Of a stretch of DNA of 64,000 bases, positions 1 through 8,670 are shown piece by piece (position 1 is the stretch's first letter; every line of letters starts with the position of its first letter). Below the pieces are notes generated by a model, which did not search any database, had not been told where the DNA came from, and saw only the letters and a list, made by a program, of their open reading frames with translations. Made by a program: the position numbers and the translations under genes. The DNA comes from Schlegelella_A sp036496385 (GTDB lineage: Bacteria > Pseudomonadota > Gammaproteobacteria > Burkholderiales > Burkholderiaceae_C), in the NCBI GenBank assembly GCA_036496385.1, contig DASXLD010000094.1, forward strand, positions 1-64,000, in the 5' to 3' direction.

Positions 1-894
1 CGTCAGGTCATAGAGCAGGGGCGAGGCCTGCGTGCTCGGCTTCGCCTCCTCGCTGACGATCGCCGGCTCGCCCTGCACCGCCGCGGCGATCGCGACCGCA
101 TCGGCCTCCTTCCAGAGGCGGTCGGCGCGCTGCTCGGCGTCGTCCGGGTTCTTTTTCCAGGTGGGATCGAACCACTTGCCTTCGTACTCGCCGGCGTCGA
201 CCGCGAACGTCGCGCGAACCTCCCAGTAGTCGCGCGACACGTGCTTCCTGATCTGCTCCTCGCGCTCGACCATGATCGACAGCGTCGGCGTCTGCACCCG
301 GCCGACGGTCGTGAGGAAGAAGCCGCCATCACGCGAGTTGAACGCCGTCATCGCGCGCGTGCCGTTGATGCCGACCAGCCAGTCGGCTTCCGAGCGGCTG
401 CGCGCCGCCTCGGCCAGCCCGCGCAGCTCCTGGTCGGAGCGCAGGTTCTCGAAGCCGTCCCGGATCGCCTGCGGCGTCATGCTCTGCAGCCACAGCCGCC
501 GAACCGGCAACCTGGTCTTGGCGTGCTGCTGGATCAGCCGGAAGATGAGCTCGCCTTCGCGGCCGGCGTCGCAGGCGTTGATCAGCCCCGTCACGTCCTT
601 TCGCTTGGCGAGGCGGACGATCGCGTTCAGCCGCGTCTTCGTCTTGTCGAGCGGCGCGAGGTCGAAGTGCGGCGGGATGACGGGCAGGTGGGCGAAGCTC
701 CACTTGCCGCGCTTGACGTCGTACTCCTCGGGCGCCTTGATCTCGAGCAGGTGGCCGACCGCCGAGGTGACGAGGTAGGCCGCCGACTCGAAGTACTCGT
801 CGTGCTTGTCGAACTTGCCCGTGACCGGCGTCAGCGCGCGGACGATGTCCTGCGCGACCGAAGGCTTCTCGGCAATGATCAGTGATTTGCTCAT
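1..894 (-). CDS. topB: DNA topoisomerase III, N-terminal part (cut by window start)
   Basis: Type IA topoisomerase that relaxes and decatenates DNA through a 5'-phosphotyrosine intermediate. The 298 visible codons begin MSKSLIIAEKPSVAQ, a Toprim start with the conserved Glu at residue 9. The acidic Toprim motif DAGREGE follows at 109-115, and GRVQTPTL appears near residue 225. The active-site tyrosine, expected around residue 330 in an ITYPRSD-like motif, lies beyond the window edge. The ATG at 894-892 opens the family-typical N-terminus. It is divergent from the SET gene, with about 90 bases between them. The DAGREGE form, rather than DPDREG, fits the TopoIII branch common in Burkholderiales plasmids and chromosomes (recalled, not checked). 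Confidence 0.95.
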   Translation of the reverse strand, partial: MSKSLIIAEKPSVAQDIVRALTPVTGKFDKHDEYFESAAYLVTSAVGHLLEIKAPEEYDVKRGKWSFAHLPVIPPHFDLAPLDKTKTRLNAIVRLAKRKDVTGLINACDAGREGELIFRLIQQHAKTRLPVRRLWLQSMTPQAIRDGFENLRSDQELRGLAEAARSRSEADWLVGINGTRAMTAFNSRDGGFFLTTVGRVQTPTLSIMVEREEQIRKHVSRDYWEVRATFAVDAGEYEGKWFDPTWKKNPDDAEQRADRLWKEADAVAIAAAVQGEPAIVSEEAKPSTQASPLLYDLT

Positions 895-934
895 TCGTCC
901 CGTCGTTGTTGTCGGCAAGCGACCCCATCGTCCC

Positions 935-940
935 TACAAT
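935..940 (+). promoter_or_regulatory. Candidate -10 element (TACAAT) for the SET gene
   Basis: TACAAT lies in the topB/SET divergent region, 46 bases before the SET start codon. No convincing -35 sits at 16-18 bases; TTGTTG at 906-911 is too far away. It is one of the few AT-rich hexamers in the gap. Confidence 0.35.
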
Positions 941-950
941 CCAGGTCTCT

Positions 951-975
951 CGCGCGCACGTGCACGCGCGCGCAC
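951..975. other. 25-base alternating pyrimidine-purine tract
   Basis: Every base from 951 to 975 alternates pyrimidine and purine (CG/CA/TG steps), a composition known to favour Z-DNA under negative supercoiling. It sits in the leader of the SET gene, downstream of the candidate -10 and just before the ATG at 987. Any function is inference. Confidence 0.6.
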
Positions 976-986
976 CCACGAATTCA

Positions 987-1505
987 ATGTACCCAAAGAA
1001 ATTGAGCTCCCTCCAAGCCCTCGCCAAGACCCCGCCTGCGACCCCCCGTAGCCAGCGCGGGCCCCGGATCCAGGTGCGCCGCTCCGGCGTCCACGGCAAG
1101 GGCGTGTTCGCCGTCGCGCCGATCGCCGCCGGCGAGACCATTCTCGAATACACCGGCGACGTCATCACCTGGAAGAAGGCGCAGCGCCGCCATCCGCACA
1201 ACCCGGACGATCCGAACCACACCTTCTTCTTCCACATCGACGACAAGCACGTCATCGACGGCGGCACCGGCGGCAACGCCGCCAAGTGGATCAACCACGC
1301 ATGCGGCCCCAATTGCGAAGCCGACGAGACCGACGACGGTCGCGTCTTCATCATGGCGCTGCGCGACATCGAGCCGGGCGAGGAGCTCAACTACGACTAC
1401 GGGCTGATCGTCGAAGGCAAGCACTCGAAGAAGCTGAAGAAGGAATACGCGTGCCGCTGCGGGACGCCCGAATGCCGGGGCACGATGCTCGCGAAGAAGC
1501 GCTGA
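987..1505 (+). CDS. SET-domain protein-lysine N-methyltransferase
   Basis: A 172-residue single-domain SET protein that transfers methyl groups from S-adenosylmethionine to a protein lysine. The SET core begins at about residue 26 (RSGVHGKGVFA, then TILEYTGD). The pseudoknot motifs follow: WINHACGPNCEA (the NHSC equivalent) and EELNYDYG. A post-SET zinc-binding CRCGTPECRG closes the C-terminus. The ATG at 987 is chosen because the frame upstream (from 882) is basic, lacks SET features and overlaps topB. The target is unknown: possibilities are a DNA-binding protein, a ribosomal protein or, as in Chlamydia, a histone-like protein. The last 34 bases may overlap birA. Confidence 0.88.
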   Translation: MYPKKLSSLQALAKTPPATPRSQRGPRIQVRRSGVHGKGVFAVAPIAAGETILEYTGDVITWKKAQRRHPHNPDDPNHTFFFHIDDKHVIDGGTGGNAAKWINHACGPNCEADETDDGRVFIMALRDIEPGEELNYDYGLIVEGKHSKKLKKEYACRCGTPECRGTMLAKKR

Positions 1506-2296
1506 GCACGCGCCCGACGACGATCGAGCGCGTCGCCGCGACCGCGTCGACCAACGACGATCTGCTCGCGCGCGTCCGCGCTGCGGCGGCCGCGGGCGCA
1601 ATCTCGTTCGCGCCCTGCCTTCTCGTCGCCGACCGCCAGTCGGCCGGACGCGGCCGCCATGGGCGCGCCTGGCACGCGGCGCCGGGACGCTCGTTGACCT
1701 TTTCGCTTGCCTGGCAGCCGGCGCGAGGCGACCTCGCCGGCCTCTCGCTCGCGGTCGGCGCCGTTCTCGCCGACACCCTCGAACCGCCGCGCGAAACGAT
1801 GCGCATCGGCCTCAAGTGGCCGAACGACCTCTGGCTCGTCGATACCGACGCCGACCTGCCGCTTCGACCCGGCCGCAAGCTCGCCGGCATCCTCGTCGAG
1901 ACAGCACCGCTCGGCGCGCAGCGCGTCGCGGTGATCGGCATCGGCATCAACGTCAACGCACAGGCGGTTGCCGGCGCCGCCTCCGGTATCGCCAGTCTCG
2001 ACGAGATCGATCCCGGCGCAACGCCGTCGTCGACGCTCGCCCGGGTCGCGCCGGCCCTCGCGGTCGCGCTCGAACGCTTCGACGCCCTCGGCTTCGCTGC
2101 CTTCGCCGACCGCTTCGCCGCGCGCGACCTGCTGCGCGGCCGCGCCGTCGCCGGTGCGAGCGGCGGCGTCTCGGGCGTCGCCGCCGGCGTCAGCGACGAC
2201 GGCGCCTTGCTCGTCGACACCGGCGCCGAAGTCATCGCAGTGACAAGCGGCGAATGGCAGCTTCGCCTCGGCGAACCCGCGGAGCCGTCGTGCTGA
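1472..2296 (+). CDS. birA: Biotin--[acetyl-CoA-carboxylase] ligase
   Basis: Biotin protein ligase: forms biotinyl-5'-AMP and transfers biotin to the lysine of biotin carboxyl carrier protein. Conserved features are an ATASTNDDLL start, the biotinyl-AMP loop GRGRHGRAW, KWPNDL before the catalytic lysine region, KLAGILVE and GIGINVN. There is no N-terminal helix-turn-helix, so this is the non-regulatory (class I) form. Start choice is uncertain: ATG 1472 is in frame and overlaps the SET gene by 34 bases, while a CTG at 1502 would overlap its stop by 2 bases. In many Burkholderiales the next gene is coaX, but here a SPOR-like gene follows directly. Confidence 0.93.
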   Translation: MPGHDAREEALSTRPTTIERVAATASTNDDLLARVRAAAAAGAISFAPCLLVADRQSAGRGRHGRAWHAAPGRSLTFSLAWQPARGDLAGLSLAVGAVLADTLEPPRETMRIGLKWPNDLWLVDTDADLPLRPGRKLAGILVETAPLGAQRVAVIGIGINVNAQAVAGAASGIASLDEIDPGATPSSTLARVAPALAVALERFDALGFAAFADRFAARDLLRGRAVAGASGGVSGVAAGVSDDGALLVDTGAEVIAVTSGEWQLRLGEPAEPSC

Positions 2297-2736
2297 GAAC
2301 GATCGTCGCGGCGCTCGTCCTCGCCAATGTCGTCTTCTTCGCCTTCTCGCACGGCGCCCTCGACGGCCTGTTCGGCCTGCGCGCGGCCGGCGACCGCGAG
2401 CCCGAGCGGCTGTCGAACCAGGTCCGGCCGCAGACGATTCGCCTGTTGCCGACAACCGCGGCGGCGAGCGCGCCGCCCGAGATCCAGACGTGTTGGGAAA
2501 CGCCGGTATTCGGCGCCGCCGAGTCGGTGGCGATCGAAGCGACGCTCGCCAACACGCTGCCGCCCGGATCGTGGACCGACAGCCGCGGCGAACGCAGCGT
2601 CGGCGCTCGGGTCGAGGTGACGCACACCTACCGGGTCGCTGCCGCCGATGGCGCGCTCGCCGCGCGGCTGACCTTGCTTCGGCTCGACCCGAGCGGCCGC
2701 GGCTTCAGCCCCTGCGCGAAGAGCGTGCCGCGCTGA
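2290..2736 (+). CDS. Small membrane-anchored SPOR-like protein
   Basis: A 148-residue protein starting at GTG 2290, overlapping the birA stop by 7 bases. One N-terminal membrane segment (about residues 3-20, VAALVLANVVFFAF) is followed by a linker (RLSNQVRPQTIRLLP). A short folded domain has the pattern CWETPVFGAAESVAI and LPPGSW. This resembles the degenerate SPOR-type proteins often found downstream of birA/coaX in Burkholderiales. SPOR domains bind denuded septal peptidoglycan, but I cannot show that function from the sequence. The 3' end overlaps the convergent subtilase gene by 32 bases. Confidence 0.75.
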   Translation: MLRTIVAALVLANVVFFAFSHGALDGLFGLRAAGDREPERLSNQVRPQTIRLLPTTAAASAPPEIQTCWETPVFGAAESVAIEATLANTLPPGSWTDSRGERSVGARVEVTHTYRVAAADGALAARLTLLRLDPSGRGFSPCAKSVPR

Positions 2737-4765
2737 GCACAGCGCGACGCGCGCCTTGGCACCGCGTCGCCGCGAGCGCGGCAACGGCGCCGAGCAGGAG
2801 CACGAGCCAGCCGGCGTCGATCGCACCGCCGCCGCCGCCCGAGGTCGACCCCGCCGGCGTCGACGCCGGCGGCGTCACCATATCGGAGATGACCGTGACC
2901 GAGAGCGTCGTCGTCGAAGCCGCTCCCAGGTCGTCGGTGACCGTCAGCTGGATGAGGAACGCGCCGGCGGCGGTCGGCGTGACGACGACGCTCGCGCCGC
3001 CATTGGGGGGAGAAATGGTTGCACCGGTCGTGCCTGCATTGAGGATCGACCACTGATAGGTCGCGATGGTCCTGCCCGGACCGGCCACCGAGGTCGAGGT
3101 CAGGTTGACCGCCTGATTGGCAGTCGGCGTCGTCGTCGTCAGCGAGATGTTCGCCTGCAGGCCCGCCGCGGCGACCGCGGCTCCGGCGTCGAGCATGCCC
3201 GCGCCGCAGAGCGCAGTCACGCCGGGGGCCGGGTTCGGGCAGTAGCACTCGTCCTGCGACGTGCTGCTCGTCGTGCAAACGGGGATTCCCGCCGTCCCTC
3301 CGGTGGCCGGGAACGGCCGCGCACTCGATTGCAGCCTGGCCTTCACCTGGGCCGGCGTCAGCGACGGCTGCACCGACAGCATCAGCGCCACGGTTCCGGA
3401 GACGAGCGGCGCCGAGAAGCTGGTGCCGAGCGACGCATCGAAGCTGTCGGTGTAGGCCGCACCGGGCGGGCCGGCGATGGGCGTCGTCGTGCCCTTGTTG
3501 CTGAGCGTCAGGATCGGATAGAGGCAAGCGGCGCCCGCAGCGGTGTTGACGCAGTTGCCGCCCGGAGCGCTGATCGTGATCTCGGGCCCGAGATCGGAAT
3601 AGCCGACCTTGTCGCCGACGTGGCGCAGCCCCGTCACGCCGATCGCTCCGGGGCAGTTCGCAGGGTTCGAGACGCCGTTGCCGCCGCTGTTGCCGGCCGA
3701 GACGACGACGACGGCGCCCGCCGTGTTCGCCTGGCCGATCGCGTCGATGTAGCCCTGCGAGCATGCGCCCGAGCCGCCCAGGCTCATGTTGATGACGCGC
3801 GCGGCATTCGCGTTGTGCGGAACACCGGGAACGTCGATGCCCGCGGCCCAGAGGATGGCGGCCTGAATATCGGAGTCGAAGCCGCCGCACTTGCCGAGCA
3901 CGCGCACCGGCATCACCTTGACGCCGCCGTGCGAGACGCTGGCCATGCCGACGCCGTTGTTGGTCGCAGCGCCGATCAGGCCGAGCGTCTGCGTGCCGTG
4001 CCAGGAGCTGGGCGATGTCGGGCAGCCGAGCGCTGTCGCATCGGCGGCGTTGACGAAGTCGCCCGGGTCGCTGGCGTCGGCGTCGCGCCCGTTGCCGTCG
4101 TTGGCGCTTTCGAAGTCGCCGGGCGAATCCGGGCTGATCATGTCGTAGCCGGGCAGCACGTTGCCGCCCTGCAGGTCGGGGTGGTCGAACCTGAGGCCGG
4201 TGTCGAGCACCGCGACGACGATGCTTGGATCGCCCGTCGTGAGGTCCCACGCCTGTTCGGCGTTGATTGCCGCCGGCGCGGTGCTGCCGGCGGTGCCCGT
4301 CGCGGCCGCCGGCGGCCGCAGATACCACTGGCCGACGACGGGGCCGCCGCTGGTCGCGCCGACCGCCGGCCCTGTCGCGTACAGCGGATCGTTCGGAGCC
4401 CCGACGATGCGCTTGCGCTCGTCGGCAACCGCGTATTCGATGTCGCTCTCAGCGGCAATCCGCGCCGCGAGCTGCCGCGATGTCATCCCGTGGCCGAACA
4501 CCACATGCGAGCGATCGGAGATGCTTCGACCCGCCTCGAGCGCGATGCCGATGCGGCCACTCAACGCCGAGGCCTGCAGCGTGCGCTGACTTGCCGCCGA
4601 AAGAGCCTGCTTGCGCAGGAGCGTCGAGTCGGCGCGGAACTTGACGATCACGCGGGCAGTCGACGTCGCCGCCGCGGCGACGGTCTGGGCCGACGGCGTC
4701 GCAAGCGGCAGCGGACCGGCTGTCGTGGCAGCGGCGGCCGCGACGCAGATCAGGAGTTTTCGCAT
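2705..4765 (-). CDS. Secreted subtilisin-family serine protease with PKD-like domain and GlyGly-CTERM-like tail
   Basis: A 686-residue S8 peptidase. Order: signal peptide (1-30), I9-like propeptide (about 36-122, ARVIVKF to DERKRI), catalytic domain (about 170-500), PKD/REJ-like beta domain (about 560-650), then a tail. The triad is readable: D188 in AVLDTGLRFDHPDL, H256 in SWHGTQT and S449 in GTSFSAPLVSG. The C-terminus is a glycine-rich linker, one hydrophobic helix and a basic end, which resembles the GlyGly-CTERM sorting signal cut by rhombosortase. ATG 4765 gives a clean signal peptide. The gene lies 37 bases downstream of a lipoprotein that looks like a free propeptide. No rhombosortase gene is in the window. 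Confidence 0.93.
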   Translation of the reverse strand: MRKLLICVAAAAATTAGPLPLATPSAQTVAAAATSTARVIVKFRADSTLLRKQALSAASQRTLQASALSGRIGIALEAGRSISDRSHVVFGHGMTSRQLAARIAAESDIEYAVADERKRIVGAPNDPLYATGPAVGATSGGPVVGQWYLRPPAAATGTAGSTAPAAINAEQAWDLTTGDPSIVVAVLDTGLRFDHPDLQGGNVLPGYDMISPDSPGDFESANDGNGRDADASDPGDFVNAADATALGCPTSPSSWHGTQTLGLIGAATNNGVGMASVSHGGVKVMPVRVLGKCGGFDSDIQAAILWAAGIDVPGVPHNANAARVINMSLGGSGACSQGYIDAIGQANTAGAVVVVSAGNSGGNGVSNPANCPGAIGVTGLRHVGDKVGYSDLGPEITISAPGGNCVNTAAGAACLYPILTLSNKGTTTPIAGPPGAAYTDSFDASLGTSFSAPLVSGTVALMLSVQPSLTPAQVKARLQSSARPFPATGGTAGIPVCTTSSTSQDECYCPNPAPGVTALCGAGMLDAGAAVAAAGLQANISLTTTTPTANQAVNLTSTSVAGPGRTIATYQWSILNAGTTGATISPPNGGASVVVTPTAAGAFLIQLTVTDDLGAASTTTLSVTVISDMVTPPASTPAGSTSGGGGGAIDAGWLVLLLGAVAALAATRCQGARRAVLSAARSSRRG

Positions 4766-4802
4766 CGGATGTTCTTCCTGGAACGGAAACCGGCGCCGTG
4801 GC

Positions 4803-5171
4803 TCACGACGCCGAACGAGTCTTGCGACCTTCGATCTCGACGGCCTGGTACACCGTGGCCGCTGCGCGCAAGCGAGCGATGGCGGCGTCGCACTCCGCAG
4901 CGCTCGCGCAGTGCAACGCGAGCGCGTGCCAGAGCGGGCTCGTCGCCGCCGCATAGCTGACGTTGACGCCGGCGATCCGGGTCGCCTCGGCGCCGATCGC
5001 GGCGGCATCGTCGGAGCCGTGGACGAGCTTGACCATGACGCGCAACGGTGGCGCTGCGGCGACCGCGCCGTCGCCTGGCATCGGAGCCGCGACGCAGGCC
5101 GTCAACGCTGCTGCCAGCGCGCAGCCGGTCACGGCCGCAGCGACATCGCGCGAGTGCGCCGAAGCAATCAT
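4803..5171 (-). CDS. Small lipoprotein resembling a stand-alone subtilase propeptide
   Basis: 122 residues, with a lipoprotein signal ending in LTAC (C26). The mature part starts LRVMVKLVHG and ends with YQAVEIEGRK. That pattern parallels the propeptide of the downstream protease (VIVKF ... IEYAVADERKR), suggesting an I9-inhibitor-like fold acting in trans as an inhibitor or folding chaperone. This is an inference from pattern similarity only. Two Cys in ALHCASAAEC may form a disulphide. An ATG at 5192 would add seven residues; ATG 5171 is preferred for a compact n-region. Same strand as the protease, 37 bases apart, so probably one operon. Confidence 0.7.
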   Translation of the reverse strand: MIASAHSRDVAAAVTGCALAAALTACVAAPMPGDGAVAAAPPLRVMVKLVHGSDDAAAIGAEATRIAGVNVSYAAATSPLWHALALHCASAAECDAAIARLRAAATVYQAVEIEGRKTRSAS

Positions 5172-5297
5172 TCGACCGAGTTTATGGCGCACGACAAGGG
5201 GGTCCGGAGTCGTTTACCAAGCCTTACCCGCGCCGCCCGCGGAATGCCAACTACCGCACGGCAGGCATCCTGCCGACCCCGGCACGCGGAGTGCCCG

Positions 5298-6599
5298 TCA
5301 GCGGTCCTTGCGCAGCAGCGGGACCGGCGACGAGGCGTCACCCAGGATGAACAGCGTGTAGACGGCGTTGCCGGGAATAGCCACTGCCGGGTTGCTGCTG
5401 TAGAACGGCGTCAGGGTCGTCGGCGAGAAGACGGTGAGGCCCAGCCCCGTGGCCGACGAGACCACTCCGTACGACGATGCGGTCCCCGGCGCGACGTTGC
5501 TGGCAACGACCGCGAACGCGGCGTCGAGTTCGAGCGGCTGCGCCGCGCCGGTGAGGCCGTTCAGCAGGCGCAGCTTGAGGCTGTTGCTCGACGCCGGCAG
5601 GTGGTTGTCGTCGGCGACCAGCGTTACCGTCGGCGCAGCCGCGCTGCCGTAGACGAGCAGCGTCGCATCGCTTCCCGCGAGGAGCGTTGTCGCCGGCGCA
5701 CCGACCGACGCACTGTTGACGCTGATATTGATCGCCGCGGTGGCGGGAATGACCACATAGGCGCCAACCGCGGGCGCCACGACATTGCCGGGGCTGATCG
5801 CCGTGCCGCCGGCATTCGCCGTGACCGTGGCTCCGGGGGTGACTGCAGCGGCGAGACGAATGCGCGCGTTCGGATTGCGCGCCGCGGTGTAATCGCCCTG
5901 TTCGGCGAGCACCGCGCCGTTGACCAGCGTGCCGCCGACGCTCGGCGTGAGGATGACCGAGCCGACTTCCTGGCTCGCCAGCGTGACCGAAGCGATGTCG
6001 AGCCGCACGTCGCCCGGATTGCCGGTGCCCGTGATGCGGATGCGGTAGGTGCCCGGAGCGAACGACAGGAACGTGCTCGTCTGCAGCGTCGTCGACAAGG
6101 GAAAGGTGAAGCTCGGCGTCGAAAGCGTCGTGATGTCGGTCGCCGGATCGGTCACGTAGACGTCGAGCGCGCCGGCATCGATCGCCGTGTCGACGACCCG
6201 CAGCGACGAGGTCCCCGCGGCCGGCGCTACGACGTCCTCGCCGATCAGCGTCGTGTGCAGAGTGCCGCCGCTGTCGTACGCGACGAGGACGTAGTGGGCG
6301 CCGTTGACGAGGGTCGGCGCGAGCGTGCCGAGGGCAGTGTCGGTGGTGCTGTCGTTCACCTGCAGCGCCGCTCCGCCGGTGGCGACGCCGACGTAGGCGC
6401 TGACAGTGTCCGTCGGCGTCGCGCTCACCGCGGCCGCGCCGTTGGCGAGCAGGTCGACCGTCGCGTGCGTCGAGGTCGCGTTGGCGACGCGGACGCTTGC
6501 CGTTCCCGACGAGCCGCCGCCGCCGCCGCTGCATGCGGACAGCGTCATCACCGCGCAGGCCAGCACGGCGGCCCCTGTCCAGTCCCAGAACTTCAGCAC
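5298..6599 (-). CDS. DUF4397-domain lipoprotein
   Basis: A 433-residue predicted surface lipoprotein. The signal ends in LSAC (C23), followed by a glycine/serine linker. Two tandem beta-rich repeats follow, each of the DUF4397 type: ASVRVANATSTHATVDLLANG near residue 35, TSSLRVVDTAIDAGALDVYV near 130, and further similar segments to the C-terminus. It is rich in Thr, Val, Ala and Gly and has no catalytic motif. Proteins of this family are secreted or surface-anchored and of unknown role. A candidate promoter (TTGACA/TATGCT) lies about 100 bases upstream on the same strand. Confidence 0.85.
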   Translation of the reverse strand: MLKFWDWTGAAVLACAVMTLSACSGGGGGSSGTASVRVANATSTHATVDLLANGAAAVSATPTDTVSAYVGVATGGAALQVNDSTTDTALGTLAPTLVNGAHYVLVAYDSGGTLHTTLIGEDVVAPAAGTSSLRVVDTAIDAGALDVYVTDPATDITTLSTPSFTFPLSTTLQTSTFLSFAPGTYRIRITGTGNPGDVRLDIASVTLASQEVGSVILTPSVGGTLVNGAVLAEQGDYTAARNPNARIRLAAAVTPGATVTANAGGTAISPGNVVAPAVGAYVVIPATAAINISVNSASVGAPATTLLAGSDATLLVYGSAAAPTVTLVADDNHLPASSNSLKLRLLNGLTGAAQPLELDAAFAVVASNVAPGTASSYGVVSSATGLGLTVFSPTTLTPFYSSNPAVAIPGNAVYTLFILGDASSPVPLLRKDR

Positions 6600-6696
6600 T
6601 TAACCCCCCTGTGGCCGCCCGTCAACCGGACGGTCGGCCGTTCGTTGTGAAGAAAGAGTGATTGCAACCTACCCGCGGCGCGGGACGTTGCCGGCA

Positions 6697-6723
6697 AGCA
6701 TACTCAACGCAAAGAAATGTCAA
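6697..6723 (-). promoter_or_regulatory. Candidate sigma-70 promoter for the DUF4397 gene
   Basis: Minus strand: perfect -35 TTGACA at 6723-6718, 15-base spacer, then TATGCT at 6702-6697. The spacer is shorter than ideal. It sits in the unusually AT-rich 223-base intergenic region and points toward the DUF4397 start at 6599. Confidence 0.45.
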
Positions 6724-6744
6724 CCTCCGCCGGCAAGCTCTTGA

Positions 6745-6758
6745 TCCTTGGCCAAGGA
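6745..6758. promoter_or_regulatory. 14-bp perfect palindrome (possible operator)
   Basis: TCCTTGGCCAAGGA is a perfect 14-base palindrome between the divergent DUF4397 and glycine-zipper genes, 65 bases before the latter's ATG. A dimeric regulator site is plausible, but no regulator gene is adjacent. Confidence 0.35.
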
Positions 6759-6822
6759 CATCGAAGTGCTGAGAAGATCGCGAAGGCGTGATGCTAACCA
6801 GAATTTTCCGGAGATCAGGACC

Positions 6823-7560
6823 ATGAACACCATGATCAAGACGACCGTCGCCGCCGCCACCACTGCGGCCGGGATGCTGACCCTGTCGGCTGCTGCGCAT
6901 GCCGCCGACTACGCCAACGTCGTCTCTGCGATGCCGGTCACCGAATCGGTCGCGGTGCCCCACCAGGAGTGCGTGAACGGCGAGCAGCTCGTCCAGCAGC
7001 CGCCGTCGGGCGCCGGCGCGGCGATCGGCGCAATCGCGGGCGGCGTCATCGGCAACCAGTTCGGGCACGGCTTCGGCCGCGCCGCCGCGACCGGCCTCGG
7101 CGCCGTCACCGGCAGCGCAATCGGCAATAACGTCGAAGCGAACGCAACGCCGCCGACCTCCGTGCCGGTGCAGCGCTGCCGCACCGTCAACGGCTACGAG
7201 AACCGGATCGTCGGCTACGACGTCGTCTACGAGTACCACGGCCAGCGCTACTCGACGCGGTTGCCGCAGGACCCGGGCCAGCGTCTGGCCGTCGACGTCC
7301 GCCCGGCCGGCAATGCGCCGCTCGATCGTGTCGCTCCCCCGCCGAGCTACGGTGCCGTGCCGCCGGCGTACAGCGAGGGCGCGCCGGTCGTCAGCGATCA
7401 GGCGCCGGTCTACTACGCGGCGGCGCCCAACTACTACTACCCCCCGGCAGCACCCCTCGTCTATCCGGCGCCGTACTTCGTCGGCCCGGCGATCGGCTTC
7501 GGCATCGGCTATTGGGCCGGCCGCTCCTGGGGCTGGGGACACGGCCACCACTGGCACTGA
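6823..7560 (+). CDS. Glycine-zipper 2TM outer-membrane protein (17 kDa surface antigen type)
   Basis: 245 residues with a cleavable signal (AAAHAADY near 28). The central glycine-zipper hairpin at about 60-95 has GAAIGAIAGGVIGNQ and AVTGSAIGNN repeats, as in the Rickettsia 17 kDa antigen family. A beta segment follows (QRCRTVNGYENRIVGYDVVYEYHG), then a Pro/Tyr-rich and finally Gly/Trp/His-rich tail (GWGHGHHWH) that could bind metal. ATG 6823 is chosen for the GGAG ribosome site 8 bases upstream; a longer frame from 6748 is basic and lacks a signal peptide. A paralogue with the same hairpin lies at 59945-60757. Confidence 0.87.
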   Translation: MNTMIKTTVAAATTAAGMLTLSAAAHAADYANVVSAMPVTESVAVPHQECVNGEQLVQQPPSGAGAAIGAIAGGVIGNQFGHGFGRAAATGLGAVTGSAIGNNVEANATPPTSVPVQRCRTVNGYENRIVGYDVVYEYHGQRYSTRLPQDPGQRLAVDVRPAGNAPLDRVAPPPSYGAVPPAYSEGAPVVSDQAPVYYAAAPNYYYPPAAPLVYPAPYFVGPAIGFGIGYWAGRSWGWGHGHHWH

Positions 7561-7583
7561 AACGCATCTCGCCTCGGAGAAAG

Positions 7584-7606
7584 AAGGGGACCTGCTGGGT
7601 CCCCTT
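7584..7606. terminator. Bidirectional hairpin between convergent genes
   Basis: A 9-bp perfect stem (AAGGGGACC / GGTCCCCTT) with a 5-base loop lies between the convergent glycine-zipper gene (stop 7560) and gap (stop 7633). The minus-strand exit is pyrimidine-rich (CTTCTTTCTCC) and the plus-strand exit only weakly so, fitting a shared terminator. Confidence 0.75.
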
Positions 7607-7632
7607 GTCATTTGTCGGCGGCCCGATCCGCG

Positions 7633-8640
<1,008 letters not shown>

Positions 8641-8670
8641 GCGAATGATCTCCGTGGATTCGAATGAGGT

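Noticed and set aside
241..885. Long open frames on the strand opposite topB, and similar frames opposite tkt, DUF748 and paoC
   Set aside because: GC-rich codon bias opens antisense frames. Their translations are Arg/Ala-rich with no domain features, while the opposite strand encodes recognisable enzymes.
882..986. Upstream extension of the SET gene to 882
   Set aside because: It would overlap the topB start and encode a basic, domain-free leader across the alternating tract; ATG 987 is the sounder start.
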